Shown here piece by piece: positions 11,149 through 23,025 of a stretch of 64,000 nt of DNA (position 1 is the stretch's first letter; every line of letters begins with the position of its first letter). The stretch is from Kitagawia praeruptora (lineage: Eukaryota; Streptophyta; Magnoliopsida; Apiales; Apiaceae). The position numbers and the translations under genes were made by a program. The notes beneath the pieces were generated by a model. It was not told where the DNA came from, ran no database searches, and saw only the letters and a program-made list of their open reading frames with translations. Location: the NCBI GenBank assembly GCA_037693485.1, contig CM075344.1:42194501-42258500 (forward strand), read 5' to 3'.

Positions 11149-12930
11149 TCATCCCTCATTCTTGGGCTTGCAAACCCTTTCCCATTTTAATAAATGAAGC
11201 TTACTAGTAGTAACTCCATTTACCACATTCGTACCCCACAAAAAATTCCTTCTTATTTGCTCCAATTTATTAAGAACAGCTTCTGGAAGTTTATGGAGAT
11301 TAAACCAATAAATTGGAGTACTATCCATAGTTGATTTAATAAGAGTAAGCTTGCCTGCTAATGATAAACTGTCTGATTCCCAAGCTTTCAATCTTTCCTG
11401 CATTCTAATGATCAACGGATCCCAGTAAGAAATTCTATTAGGTAAACCACCAATAGTAGCACCTAAATAGCTAAGAGGGCCACTTCCTACCATACACCCC
11501 AAAACGTCAGCCCACCCTCGAATGACCTCCTGCCTTTCCCCAAAGCCGTAAAGATGAGATTTGTGATAATTAATTTTTAGACCTGACAATGGCTCAAAAC
11601 GTTGTAGCACTCTTTTTATCCCTCTAATTGAAACCTCCTCATTAGACAGAAAAAGAATTACATCATCTGCATATTGCAGATGAGTCACAGGCACTGCATT
11701 ATTCATCGAAATACCTCTAATCATTCATTCCCTTGCCGCAACTGAGACTAGATTAGATAGTACCTCTCCCACTAAATTAAAAATAAGTGGAGATAGAGGG
11801 TCTCCCTGTCGAAGTCCTTTGGATGGAACAAACTCTCTTGTCAGAGAACCATTCACTAGAACTGAGATAGATGCACTTTTAAGAATCTTCTCTATCCATT
11901 CTACCCATTTTTCATCAAAATTCATACCTCTTAAAACTTCTAAGATGAAATCCCAGTTTATGCTATCGAATGCCTTCTCAAAATCAATCTTCAAGATTAA
12001 GCCTTTGCTTCTTTTGAGCTTCAAAGAGTTGTAAACTTCATTGACAACAAAAATGCAGTCCGAGATTTGCCTCCCTTGAATGAAGGCAGATTGATTGTCT
12101 GCTACCAAATAATTCATTACCTTACTCAACCGAGAAGCTAAGACTTTAGTGAGGAGCTTCATGAGTGCATTCATCAAACTAATAGGCCTATAGTCTGATG
12201 CACAACTCAGATTTGGACGTTTAGGGACTAAAGCAATGAACGAAGCATTACAGCCTTTAGGAATAACATTATAGCTATAGAAATTCTTAAAGAAAGTAAG
12301 AATATCCACCCTAATAGAACCCCACAAAGCTTTAAGTACCCCAGCATTAATGCCATCCGGGCCTGGAGCCTTAGAAGACTCAGTATCTTTAAGAGCATCT
12401 TCCACCTCTTGCATAGAGAATTCTTTCACAAGCTCTTTTTTCTCTATCAAGTGAAGCTTTTTCAATTGCACATTACCCAATAGGAAAACCCTTCTATCCA
12501 CCGAACTTTCTAACAGTACCTTAAAATGCTGGAATATTGAGTTTTTGATGTCAACAGGATTTACAACCCAAGAATCATTGATCCTCAACCCTATTATTCT
12601 ATTAGACATGACTCTTCTACCTATAGCTTTATGATAAAATCTCGTATTCCTTTCTCCCTTCAATTTCCAATTCAACCTTGCCTTTTGGCACAACATGCTA
12701 GACCTTGCTTTGTAAAGCTCTTCCAACTTTGATCGAATATCCAGTTTCACCAAACTGCTTTCATTTTGTAAGTCAGCTATCCCCTGTTGTTCCTCCAATT
12801 TTTCTATAATATCATTAATGTTGCCAAAATTTCTTTTACTCGAAAGTTTTGAGTATTCTTTGATCTCCTTAAAACGTGCTCCAATATTGTACTTCTTGGA
12901 CTGGCTCCAAATACATCCTAGTTTATCCAC
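11149..12930 (-). pseudogene. LINE ORF2: reverse transcriptase domain
   Basis: This is the non-LTR reverse transcriptase. Ordered motifs are KAPGPDGINAGVL, FIALVPKR, DYRPISLMN, NQSAFIQGRQISD, LKIDFEKAFDSINWDFI, LRQGDPLSPLIFNL and the catalytic LQYADDVILF (YADD at about 11673-11662). An in-frame TGA at 11725-11727 interrupts the domain just before the YADD segment, so the enzyme cannot be made from one frame. The downstream thumb region (ISYWDPLIIRMQERLKAWE) is typical of plant L1 elements. Upstream, residues 1-170 form the usual linker between endonuclease and RT. Confidence 0.9.
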
Positions 12931-12994
12931 AAGATGCTTGTCTTCCAGCCATATATTGAAGAACTTAAAAGGTTTCGGGCCCCAATCAACTTGA

Positions 12995-13666
12995 GAGCTA
13001 TAAAACCACAGGTTTATGGTCAGAATTCTTCCTATGCAGAGCCCTAGCCTCCCAAGTACCTAATTTAGCCCAATCATCATTTATCAATACCCTGTCTATT
13101 CTACTTTTCTTATTGCCAGGGCCAAACCAGGTGAAACTTGAATTATTTAATGCCACATCCACCAGATTATTCTTGTTTACAAAGCTAGCAAAATCTGTAG
13201 TATCTGAACTTCTATACTCACAATTCTCCCTGTCCTCCTTATTCAACACAATATTAAAATCACCAAGCAAAACAACAGGGATATCTGGCCACTGGTTCAA
13301 CAAAGGTTCTAATTGAAACCACAATGCTACCTTTTGCGATCCTGACTGAGGGGCATAAATGTTAAAACAAATGAACTGTTATAGAGAAGATTTACAATGG
13401 CCTTTCACCATAATCCAATTACTTTGAACCCCCTTAGAGGAAATCAGAATTAGATCCTCATTCCAAATTGATAGCAATCCACCAGAAAGCCCACGAGAAG
13501 GAGCTGCAACCCAATTAACCCTATCCCCTAGACCAAGTCTTCGTAATGCTCTAACATCCCACTGAAGACATGTTGTTTCTTGTACACATAAAAATTCTGC
13601 TTTTGAATTCCACCACAACAGCTCTAATGTTTGCTCTGTTGCAGTCATTTGAGGCCCCTCTAACAT
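12995..13666 (-). pseudogene. LINE ORF2: APE-type endonuclease domain
   Basis: The N-terminal exonuclease/endonuclease/phosphatase domain of ORF2 makes the nick that primes LINE integration. Visible family motifs are LCVQET, VLLGDFNIVL, SSFTWFGPGNKKSRIDRVL and the C-terminal SDHKPV, which includes the catalytic Asp-His pair. A stop near 13379 splits the domain. A further stop after the SDHKPV motif, plus a frame change, separates it from the reverse transcriptase. The start codon of ORF2 is uncertain, because the N-terminus before the QET motif is short. Confidence 0.8.
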
Positions 13667-13837
13667 TCCAGCTTGTGAAAGAAAAACAATCCATAAAATC
13701 TTAACAAATGAATGAGGACTGACAATCAGGAATTTACAACTTCAAGTTGTTTCTGATAAGATTTAAGGATGAATCCTTGTCTTGGGCTAGAATCAGACCC
13801 ATATTAAGGCCCGTCTCCCGAATAGCTTTTGCTTCAT

Positions 13838-16292
13838 CTAAAACTTCACCTTGTTTTCAACTCTAAGACCCACAACTTCCTCCTCCCTTAGACAAATAAC
13901 TTTCTTACGACCCCTCTTAGAAGGGATCTTGAAATACTTGTTTTCCTTCTCCGGCCAAAATTTCCTAGGCCTGCCCCTGTTGCTTCGAATTTTCATGCCT
14001 TTCAAATCAATCAATATTGAGGATTGCGAAGAACCATGTTCACTTCCTTCCTCTGGAACCTTCTTTACAAGCCTAACACTAGAGCTAAGGGTAAGATTAT
14101 TAGATAAACCTGACAAAGAAGATTCCGAACTCCTAGGCTGCCATTTCCAATTTTCCTCTCTCGGAGTTAGAGGGTTCAACAACTGGCCATCCCCTTCTGA
14201 ATCATTAACATCACTTACTACGTCATCATCTGCAAAATTACTGTCCTCTGTTGATTCCTTCACAATTGTCCCTTCTTCAGAATCATTCACCTCATTCACC
14301 TTAACATCTATGCTTTGGGATAAGCATTCTTCTCCATTATCTGATCCCATCACAACTTTATTCCTACCACTTGGCACTGATATATCCTTATATGTCATTT
14401 CACCCTCTAACACTTTTTCTGGGCTTGCAAGAGATGAATATGGACAAGGAAAATCCTCAATGTTTCTAGCAGACTGCAAATCTCCTTGACATTCACTGAA
14501 TACAATATTAAAGGAACTTCCATGAATTTCAACCAATTCCTCAAATTCAACCTTATGCCGAAGATGCGTTTCAAGTAGTATCCTTGGCAACTGAAAAAAA
14601 CCTTCATCATCTAAAATCGAGGAGTACTGTATCATGTTCCCCCATGACTGTAAAAGTTTACTGAAATTTGATTCAGACCAAGCCACAATTGGTAATCCCC
14701 TACATTGAACCCAGACTTTCCTAGGTGGAATTAACTCCTCCTACCTTGCTGGCCTAATCTCTTCAAAACCAATACCAAGGAAATCTAAGTCTATCTCCGA
14801 TATATCCTCTATCATAGGAAAATATGCTAGGAATGACTTATTATTCAAACCCCTCACCATAGCATCCTTAAAACCCAGTCCTTCCACGATTGCACTCACC
14901 GACTCCACCGATTCCTCATTAACAATTTTTAGTAGAATGTTATTCTTCAATTCCTCCATGAATGAGTGGTTCAGATCTAGCAACATTAAATTACTTACCT
15001 TTTCTTTTACATTCTCCTCCATATTTATCTTGCTTGCTACCTTATTTTTTAGAGCCTCCTTTTCATTATCCCTCCCTAATGGTTTAATAAGCTTATCATT
15101 CATCAAACTTTCCCCAAGAGTATTTAATTTCAACGATTGGTTTCTGGCAGTCTCAGCTTCCCTACCCCCTCGAGTTGGAGATGGCAACTTAACCTTTTTT
15201 TTCTTGTTTAGACTTAGCAAAAGCCATGTAGAGCTCACAGTTCTCTGGCTTCCTTCCCTTAGAAGATTGAATAATTTTCGTTGCTTCCATTCCATTCATA
15301 GCTATTACAAAACCATACCTATTATTCAACTTATCTTTCTTCTTCGGAAGTACAATGTCTTTCACCTTACCCCCCCCCCCCTTTTTGAAAAATGCCCACA
15401 CTTCCTTAGCCTGATTACCCTCTGGTAACCCAGAAACAAAGATGGTGTTTTTCTCCTTGAACCTTTGTACATACGAAGTTTTAAGGGTTTCCTTAGAGAA
15501 CATCCCAGTTCCTGCCCTTACCAAATCCTTGTTGCTCAATAGGGCTTGTTTATAAGATCTCCCTTCATTCTTCTCCCCATTTTCTTTAATATCTAACTCC
15601 ATTAGCGACTTATGATGAATTTGGCCCAGAGCCAAGGATATTGCTTTGTCTTCCAATTTCATTGCCGCAACAAAAACACTTGGTTCTACTATTCCTCTAT
15701 TAGATTCAATAAAATTAAACATTGGTTCCCAACCCTTATTCAACTTTTCTAATCCACCTTTATTATTAGTGCTCTGATCATCAATTCTTTGACGCAACCC
15801 ACTTGTCAGTATTGATTCTTTGAGGAAACGCTCATCCTTACTATCATTCCAAGGTGAATCCATGACAGTTCTCCATCTATCTTCTCCCTTATAGTTCTTA
15901 TCACGAATCCAGCCACTTTTGCCCTCAACCGCTTTAGTATTTGTCTCATCCAACACCACAGATTTTAGATCCAATAACTCCTTAGATGACCGGATAATAC
16001 CATAGTGAATCTGCTCCTCTTCCTTAATAAGCTTCTCTTCAGACTTAAAAAAACTAAAACCCATCTCTTTCAACTTCAAGCTTTGTGCCTTACTCCACCA
16101 GCCATTGTTGTACCGAGAAGTGTGGATCTCCCTGAGAGCTTCTTCATCTCCCTCTAGGCCCTTTTTAAGTAAATCCAGCTTAATGACCGGCCTTAGGAAT
16201 CTAACCCTAGCAATAGCTACTGGAAGTAGATTTACATTACCCTTTGCTACAGCATCCACCACCTCTTTTTCCAGCAAGAACCAGTAATTCAT
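13838..16292 (-). pseudogene. LINE ORF1 (RRM and DUF4283-like)
   Basis: This is the first ORF of the LINE, probably the nucleic-acid-binding protein of the retrotransposition particle. The frame from 16292 holds an RRM-like stretch near residues 283-355 (NTIFVSGLPEG, then RYGFVIAMNG). A run of glycine codons lies in a homopolymer at about 15371-15381. The frame changes near 15200-15290 and continues as a Lys/Glu-rich segment to 14741, stops there, and resumes at 14686 with a DUF4283-like segment (VAWSESNFSKLLQSWG) and a basic tail (KRGRKK). At least one frameshift and one nonsense codon separate the parts. Product class follows from position and RRM; it is not functional as read. Confidence 0.75.
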
Positions 16293-16392
16293 GATTTCCT
16301 TCCTTACTCTAAGAAATTCAATGAATTGATGTTACCGTTTGAAACCTAGATCCCCTTTTTCCCCATCTCTCTGATTACCTACTATCTTTATT

Positions 16393-16456
16393 AATTTTGG
16401 CCGGAGAAGGAAAACAAGTATTTCAAGATCCCTTCTAAGAGGGGTCGTAAGAAAGT
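16393..16456 (+). repeat. 64-bp inverted copy of a LINE ORF1 segment
   Basis: Bases 16393-16456 match the reverse complement of 13899-13962 without a mismatch that I can see. The block starts AATTTTGGCCGGAG and ends CGTAAGAAAGT. It lies just outside the LINE 5' UTR, in opposite orientation to the rest of the element. It resembles an inversion or template-switch product at the 5' end of a LINE insertion. Confidence 0.9.
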
Positions 16457-17169
16457 GATCTAGATTAAATAATAATTAAATAATCGTTCAAGAAATATTT
16501 AGATTGCATTTCAGATATTATTTAACAAAAAAAGATGGAATATTAGAGTTGCGAATATATTTTAAGAAATCCATTCTTTTTAGAAACAAAATCAAAAATG
16601 AATTATTTATGAAATAGTAAAATTATTGAGTGAAAAGAATATAAGAGATTTGAAAAAATTAAATGATTTTAGAATTATAAAAATATAAAATTTCATGTAA
16701 AAGATACAATAAAAATAAATAAACTTTAAATTTATTTTAATAACATTCATATCATTAATTTCAATTGTTATTATTGTTGAAGAAAAAAAAAGGGATGCAA
16801 TAAACAATTCTTAATTTCTTTGTATTTGTGTGTGTAACAAAATTATTAATTGTCAACAAATAGATATTAACTATTATTATAAAACATTAACTATTAAATG
16901 TTAATAAATTTAACATATTAAAGCTTGATTAATTAATAAAAGAACATATTAATAATCATTAATAAATTTTAATGACATTAAAGATATATAATACCTCAAG
17001 TAAAAATTAAAAAAAAACATATTTTCAACATTAAATATTATTTAAAATTAAAATTGAATCTTCATAAGGAAATATAATTTGCAATATATATATATATTAA
17101 GAAAGAATGATACTAATAAAATAAAATAAATAAGTAAAACATTCCATACATTGTACTGTTATAAAGCTG
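16457..17169. other. AT-rich intergenic stretch without genes
   Basis: The sequence is extremely AT-rich with long A and T runs and (AT)n near 17080. I see no ORF with protein character, no RNA gene and no element termini. Confidence 0.6.
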
Positions 17170-17243
17170 GTCTTTTCTAGGGGTGTCAATATCGGGTAAT
17201 GGGTCGGGTTTGCTGTACCCGGTCCTATTTTTGGGTTAACCCG

Positions 17244-20200
17244 TGTAATAACCCTAACTTTAGCAGTGCTACAGTGATCACATGAATAGTAAACTTTGGG
17301 GATTTAGAGAAATGGTAGGTAAGTACTCTATAATGGAAACATGAGATGAATAAACAGAAACCATATGAGTAATGTACACTGAAATTAAGTGACTCGAAAT
17401 GACGATAGATTCCAGAAATTCCTGAAACATGGATTTTGAGGATTTTGATTTCGAATAAGCTTCTATTGGACATTAAGGAGCATGGAAACATTATAAGAAT
17501 TATATATTGAGGAATTAGTGAATTTAGATTTAACCAAGGGGTTATTAAGTTAAGAGAATACCAATGGAATTTGGATTGTTAAATGTTTTCAAAACCACTG
17601 AGATAATGAGGTACATTCGAAACGAACCACAATTAGACGGATATGGAGATTAAGCAACCAAGATTAGCGATATAACAAGGATACATACCACATTATTATC
17701 TACCAATGTGATTGGCATTTTACTTAGGAAAACGAGAAAAGAGGTTATTGGATTATCAAAGTGGTGTCATTAGTCATTAACTTGTTTTTAAGGGTAAATT
17801 AGTACTTTAGCAAGCTTTAACCACAAATATCTTCAATACTTCCATGACACTCTAGAATAATCAAGATTAAGACAAGATAGGATCAAAAATCAACAAAAAT
17901 CTCTCCCCATCTTCCTCATTACTCCATTTCTCTCATCCTCTCCAAATCTGCCAAACAAGAACACTTAAAGGAAGAAAATTCATATCTCAATTTCTATCCA
18001 TGATAAAATCACCAAATTTGAACCACAACCTCTCCACTCCATGGGCAAGATTCGCTCAAAATATCATAGTCATCAAAGGGGTGTAGCCTAGTCAAATACC
18101 TCCCCCAAGTTGAAGAAACCAAACTGTCCAGGAGGATTGACAGTTTCTGGGCTGATTTCAAACGGCCATATCTCCTTCATTACTCAATGGAATTTTGTGT
18201 TCTTTATATGGTTGGAAAGCTGGTGAGATTCTCTACAACTCTCCTTTAGAAGCCTCATCCAGAAAATGTAGGTAAGGCCTCCGTTTTTGCGATTCTTTCA
18301 ACTGGTGTCCAGTGAATCCGAATTTCTAACTTTGTTTTTATGATTTATTTAGTTGATCCAAGCTAGTATAAGGTTATTTAAGGACTACCCAAGGCTTGTT
18401 AAGTGTTGTCAAGCTTCAAGGAGGTATAAATCTCAAGACCCTTTAGTATTACTTTGAATATATATGCTTGGTTATAGAAAACTTGGTGATTTAAGTTATG
18501 ATAAGTGATGATTTATGATGATTATGTGTTTGTAAGTGGTTTGAGTTAAATATGGAAGTGTTTTGTGTTGGAAATCCATGGTTGGTATGATGACCACATG
18601 GTGTAGGTTTGATGTATGTGTTTGGTGATGGATTTGGAGGTGAGAAAAATTTGGAAAGTATGAAATTACAGCCGTTATAATGTCCGATTTTCGTTAGAAC
18701 GAAAACTGCCCTGTTTTGTGACCCCTGTATTCATACGGTACCTCACTGCCTAGGTTACCAATTGACCATGAAATGATAGAGCTTAGTTCATAGATCGTTT
18801 TGATATAAGGTGCGTTAAAATCTGATGAACGGTTTAGGAGAAAAGTCAGTTTTAGTGAAAGACGTTCGATAACCGAGAAAACGTAATTGTATCAACTTTG
18901 AGGCTAAAGTTACCATACTTGGACATTTTTATAAGCCACGAAATTTTGGGATAAGGTAGTAGGGTGGTCAGAGGACCCTTGACAGTTGACCTTACATTAA
19001 AATTCGAAATCAATATTTTCTGAGAATTTTTACAGTTAAGTGTGGTCGTTAGGGAAAATGGTGAAAAACCACTGAAACTTCGTTTGAGCTTATAAATGGT
19101 TAAGTTCTTGAACCTTTGGGGTAATAGTGATACGTTAGGCATATATTGAAGTATCAAGGGTAATGTTATACAAGAGTGTAGTGAGTAAGAGATGTGGTAT
19201 TCTAATGACGGTCCTTTTGTGTTTATAGAAATTCCGGAGGAGGGACCAGTCATACTATCAGGATACAGAAACCAAGGCAAGATCTTTTCTATCCCTACTT
19301 GGAAATTATTTATCTTCAAAGAAACTTGATTTCATGAAATATATATATGAGATGCTATTGTTACTATATTGTTAAGAAATGGTTTTTCTCGATTATTGAT
19401 GTAAAAAGGGAAGGTATATGAGTATGGTATGAATATGGATATGAGTATGAGTATGAGATGGATATGAATATACATAGAGATGATTATGCATGAAGTGAAC
19501 ATGCCTTATGATTAAGGGAATATGAAAGAATGGTATCAGTTGTTATCCAGGGTTATATGGTTTATAATACTATATTAAAAATATTCTTTTTGGTGTTAGT
19601 GGTATTATAAATATTATTTGATTATTAATTACTACTTTTTTAAGTAGATGGAATATGTTATGGATATAAAAACATATTTAAATTCTTGAATATAAAAGAG
19701 ATGTCTGAATCATAATCAAAGTATTATGTTATGAATATATTTTATAGAAATAATGTGCGAGAATGAAAATGATATGAGTGAATGATAATTGATAATGGAA
19801 GTGATATACGGAAATGAAAATGTGAAATGGTGTTGATAAATTGAATGATGATCTTATAAAAAGGGGAATTTACAATAATAAGCGTAAGAGGCCGTGTGGA
19901 AGTTGCACAGTCCAGCACTTAATAAGCGTAAGAGGCCGTGTGGAAGTTGCACAGTCCAGCACTTAATAAGCGTAAGAGGCCGTGTGGAAGTTGCACAGTC
20001 CAGCACTTAATGTTTCATTTCGGCCCAAGAGTTGCCGAAGGAGGATGTAGTGGTAGACCTTCCTCCAGGAGGATGTTAGCAGGTGGCCTTCCTCCAGGGA
20101 TGATGTTAGCAGGTGGCCTTCATTCCTTCTACCGGTAGTAAAAAGGGACGGATACGGAGGGCGACTGATCATCGAGCCTCACGTATTCGGCAACAGTGAA

Positions 20201-21075
20201 AACCCCTACAATATGTGAATAAAGAATAAATGATAAAGTCAGATTGGTATACTGGAAAGGGAAAATGATATGAAAGGTGGAATTATTGTTATAGATGAAG
20301 AGAAACTGATTTTATATTAATTTATAAAAATTGTTACATAAGAAGGAAATGAGATGATGATAGTAAGAGATTTAAGTAAGTATTCATATTATCCTGAAAT
20401 ATTACACTGAAAGATTATATTGATTGTTATATTATTTAAGAAGAGAAACTGATACTGTATTATTCTAGATTTCTTTCTTATAAAAGTAAGTGGATGATGT
20501 ATTATTAAATAAGAGTTTTAATCTCCCTTGAAGTTTATAATTGGTTACTACTTACATATGTATACATATATACTTGGTTACATTTTAAATTCCAGTTTAC
20601 AATATTATCTTGCTGAGCTATTATAGCTCACTCTTGCTACTTATCTATATACAGCTAGGTACGCCGATACTCCGTACTACACCCCGCAAGAGGGTACGGG
20701 AAAGACGAACTTTTGAGAGAGTGTTGGAAACGCTTTCCGAGGTAGCTAGCGGACGGTTGGGTATTGATAGATTGTGTACATTAAGTGTGTAAGTTGGTGT
20801 AATAACTTTTGATTGTTGAAATGCTTCATGTCGAAGTATTATTCAGCAATGTGTTTAAGTATGATTCTGGGTTTGTAATAACTGTTTAACTCTAAACTTT
20901 TATTATGGTGAATGTTGTTCTCTGAGCATATGACTGGTGTGTGTGTGTATTACTGTGGGGTCAATTGCATAAGTATTAAATAAATAAAAAAAAAAAATCC
21001 CAAGAGATATTGATTTTGAATGGAAGTTGGTCCGTGATGGCCCAGATTCATGATCCCGGATTTGGGGCTGTCACA
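17244..21075 (+). repeat. 5' LTR of the LARD element
   Basis: The LTR starts TGTAATAACCCTAAC and ends GGGGCTGTCACA. At 3.8 kb it is unusually long. It includes a triple 44-bp tandem repeat, a GT run near 20940 and a poly-A run near 20990. A 155-codon frame antisense to the LTR (19319-18852) has no protein character that I recognise and is present simply because both LTRs are identical. Confidence 0.95.
19877..20008 (+). repeat. Triple 44-bp tandem repeat in the 5' LTR
   Basis: There are three exact copies of a 44-bp unit beginning AATAAGCGTAAGAGGCCGTG. The related solo LTR at 6.2-9.6 kb has only one degenerate counterpart, so the expansion is recent in this sublineage. Confidence 0.95.
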
Positions 21076-21078
21076 GTT

Positions 21079-21090
21079 TGGTATCAGAGC
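21079..21090 (+). promoter_or_regulatory. Primer-binding site (initiator tRNA-Met)
   Basis: TGGTATCAGAGC lies 3 bp after the 5' LTR. This is the standard plant LTR-retrotransposon PBS complementary to the 3' end of initiator methionine tRNA. Confidence 0.95.
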
Positions 21091-23010
21091 TTAGAGTCAT
21101 AATGCTCAGGAACAAGAGTGATAATAATAAATATATTATTAATAATAGAAATTTTGAACTCACATCGAGTTCAAGGAGGGGTTTATCGAACGAAGCGTTT
21201 ATTCTATGTAGTGATTATAATTTTATAGATTATTGCTAATAAAGGTTATTATGCCAAAAGTGTTAAGTTTATGTAGCACACGAGATCGATATGAAAAAGG
21301 GGAATACTTGATGTATCGGGAAGTGTACGTTAGATAACCTCGTGAGTAATTCCAGGGTGATTCATCATCTCTTATTCAAAAGGGGCCGGTATCTTTTCAA
21401 AACTTTCTGGTACCTTTGAAATGTGTTTCAAAATTGTATTAGTCAAAATATTCCTCTAAGATTATTTTCGGAAGATGGTATTTATCATTGTGATTTAAAT
21501 TTCCCTCTATATTTCATACTCCAACTAAGAGGAACAGCCTTATATGTATACACAAGGACGATCTGTCTGTGTGATAGAAAGTCGGAGGGGACGCCCTCAC
21601 TTGTGTGACGTACGGGTTCTTCCATCATATTGATTTCTCAAATATCCTTTTGTTTCAAATAAAAGTTATTTAAAACTCTTAATCTTATAAATTGTTGTGG
21701 GACACTTGCTTGTTTCTGGGTCCGTTTCAATTCAAAGTTTCTTAAATTCTATAAATTGTTTCGGATATAGAAGATTTCATTAATGGATGGGAAAATGGAA
21801 GCAAAGTTTAGAGTATACGTGATTATACGAGGAAACTCGATATTTCAAGGGAAATTTCAAGAAGAGATAATTAGAGTTAGAAGCGTTTCGATATAAAAGA
21901 GGAAGGAATTTCATGAGATGAAATGGGTATATTTGATGATTAGTAAGATAAAAGAATGTGAGGAATTTTAAGGTATAATTGAGATTTACTATTGAGAGTA
22001 AGGTGTATTTTGAGGATAGAGTCAGAATAAGGATAAACAAAGGAAGTGGGGATAATTAATGAAGGATTCGAGGTGCAATAACTTTTAGTGGGGGAATGCC
22101 AATATTGTGACTAATACCCTAAGTAGCAGAGAGAGATTAAAGATGATAATTATTCAAAGGATTAATCCAAAAGGTGTAAATGAGTAAAACTTGAGGTAAA
22201 GATTTTGATGAGAATAATAAAAGGGAAATTTCAGAGGTGGAGTAGATAGTATATCATGAAGGAACTAAGGTGGATCAGCAAAATGAAAAGAGCGTATAGT
22301 GAACAATAGACATATGGGATAAGGTATCCGGAGGAAATTGCAGGTACGCTCTAATTTAACCTTTTAAGTGTAAATGTTTGGTTAGGGGTCGATTAAGTCA
22401 ATGAATGGTGTAAATAGGCTGATAATATAGATAAGAATAATCTATCTGTGAGAAAGTAAACTATGTTAATATAAGAAAGTGAGTTACTCTCGTGTCATCC
22501 AAAACAATACATGTTAAGAGTCAGAGAACTCTATAAAAAGGAGATTAAGGGAGGAGCGAGAACATTGTTCAAGGATAAAGGAAGAGTCTGCTCGTGTAAG
22601 TACGAATAGGAAATATATATTATAATTGATATTTTCTTACAATTGTTTCAAGGAATATTATTATGACTTATTTTCTGGAAAATTTTACAAAGGTGATATA
22701 TAAAAATGTTGGAGTATTAATATTTTATGTCATGATAGAGATCAAAACTTAGTTAAACCATAGTGAGATACACTACCACGTAGGAAAGGCCAATATGGTG
22801 ACAAAGAGAGACAATTGAAAAGGACTGCTATTGATAAGCTAAATGACATGTTGATGAATGACAATCAAGTTTATGTTGGAGTATTTTTGCACAAACAAGA
22901 TAGAGATATTATGAAGGAAAAAGGATGGAGAAGGTGGTATAGAAGTTATAAGGTGTAGATGAAAAAGGTATATGTGGACAATTTCAACATGATTCCGGGA
23001 CGGAATCCTT
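21091..23010 (+). other. Internal region of the LARD element, no coding capacity
   Basis: The 1.9-kb interior has only short frames without similarity that I recognise. It is AG-rich on the plus strand. It shows no gag zinc knuckle and no protease, RT or integrase motif. It probably holds packaging and dimerisation signals, which cannot be read from sequence alone. Confidence 0.7.
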
Positions 23011-23024
23011 TTAAGGGGGGAAGA
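23011..23024 (+). promoter_or_regulatory. Polypurine tract of the LARD element
   Basis: The G-run tract TTAAGGGGGGAAGA ends one base before the TGTAATAACCC start of the 3' LTR. This is the expected plus-strand primer. Confidence 0.85.
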
Positions 23025-23025
23025 C

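Larger units (their letters stand above)
9886..16456 (-). mobile_element. L1-type LINE, decayed and 3'-truncated
   Basis: A plant L1-type non-LTR retrotransposon lies on the minus strand with the usual order: RNA-binding ORF1, then ORF2 with endonuclease, reverse transcriptase, zf-RVT and the start of RNase H. The 3' end is missing because the CACTA terminus abuts it at 9885/9886; no poly(A) tail is visible. Several stops and frame changes interrupt both ORFs. The 5' edge carries a 64-bp inverted copy of an internal segment. No target-site duplication can be paired. Confidence 0.9.

Noticed and set aside
18852..19319. 155-codon minus-strand frame in the LARD 5' LTR, repeated at 24634-25101 and partly in the solo LTR at 7793-8023
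   Set aside because: The two LARD copies are identical DNA, so identity of the frame is no evidence of selection. The solo LTR copy is shorter and altered. No protein features are seen.
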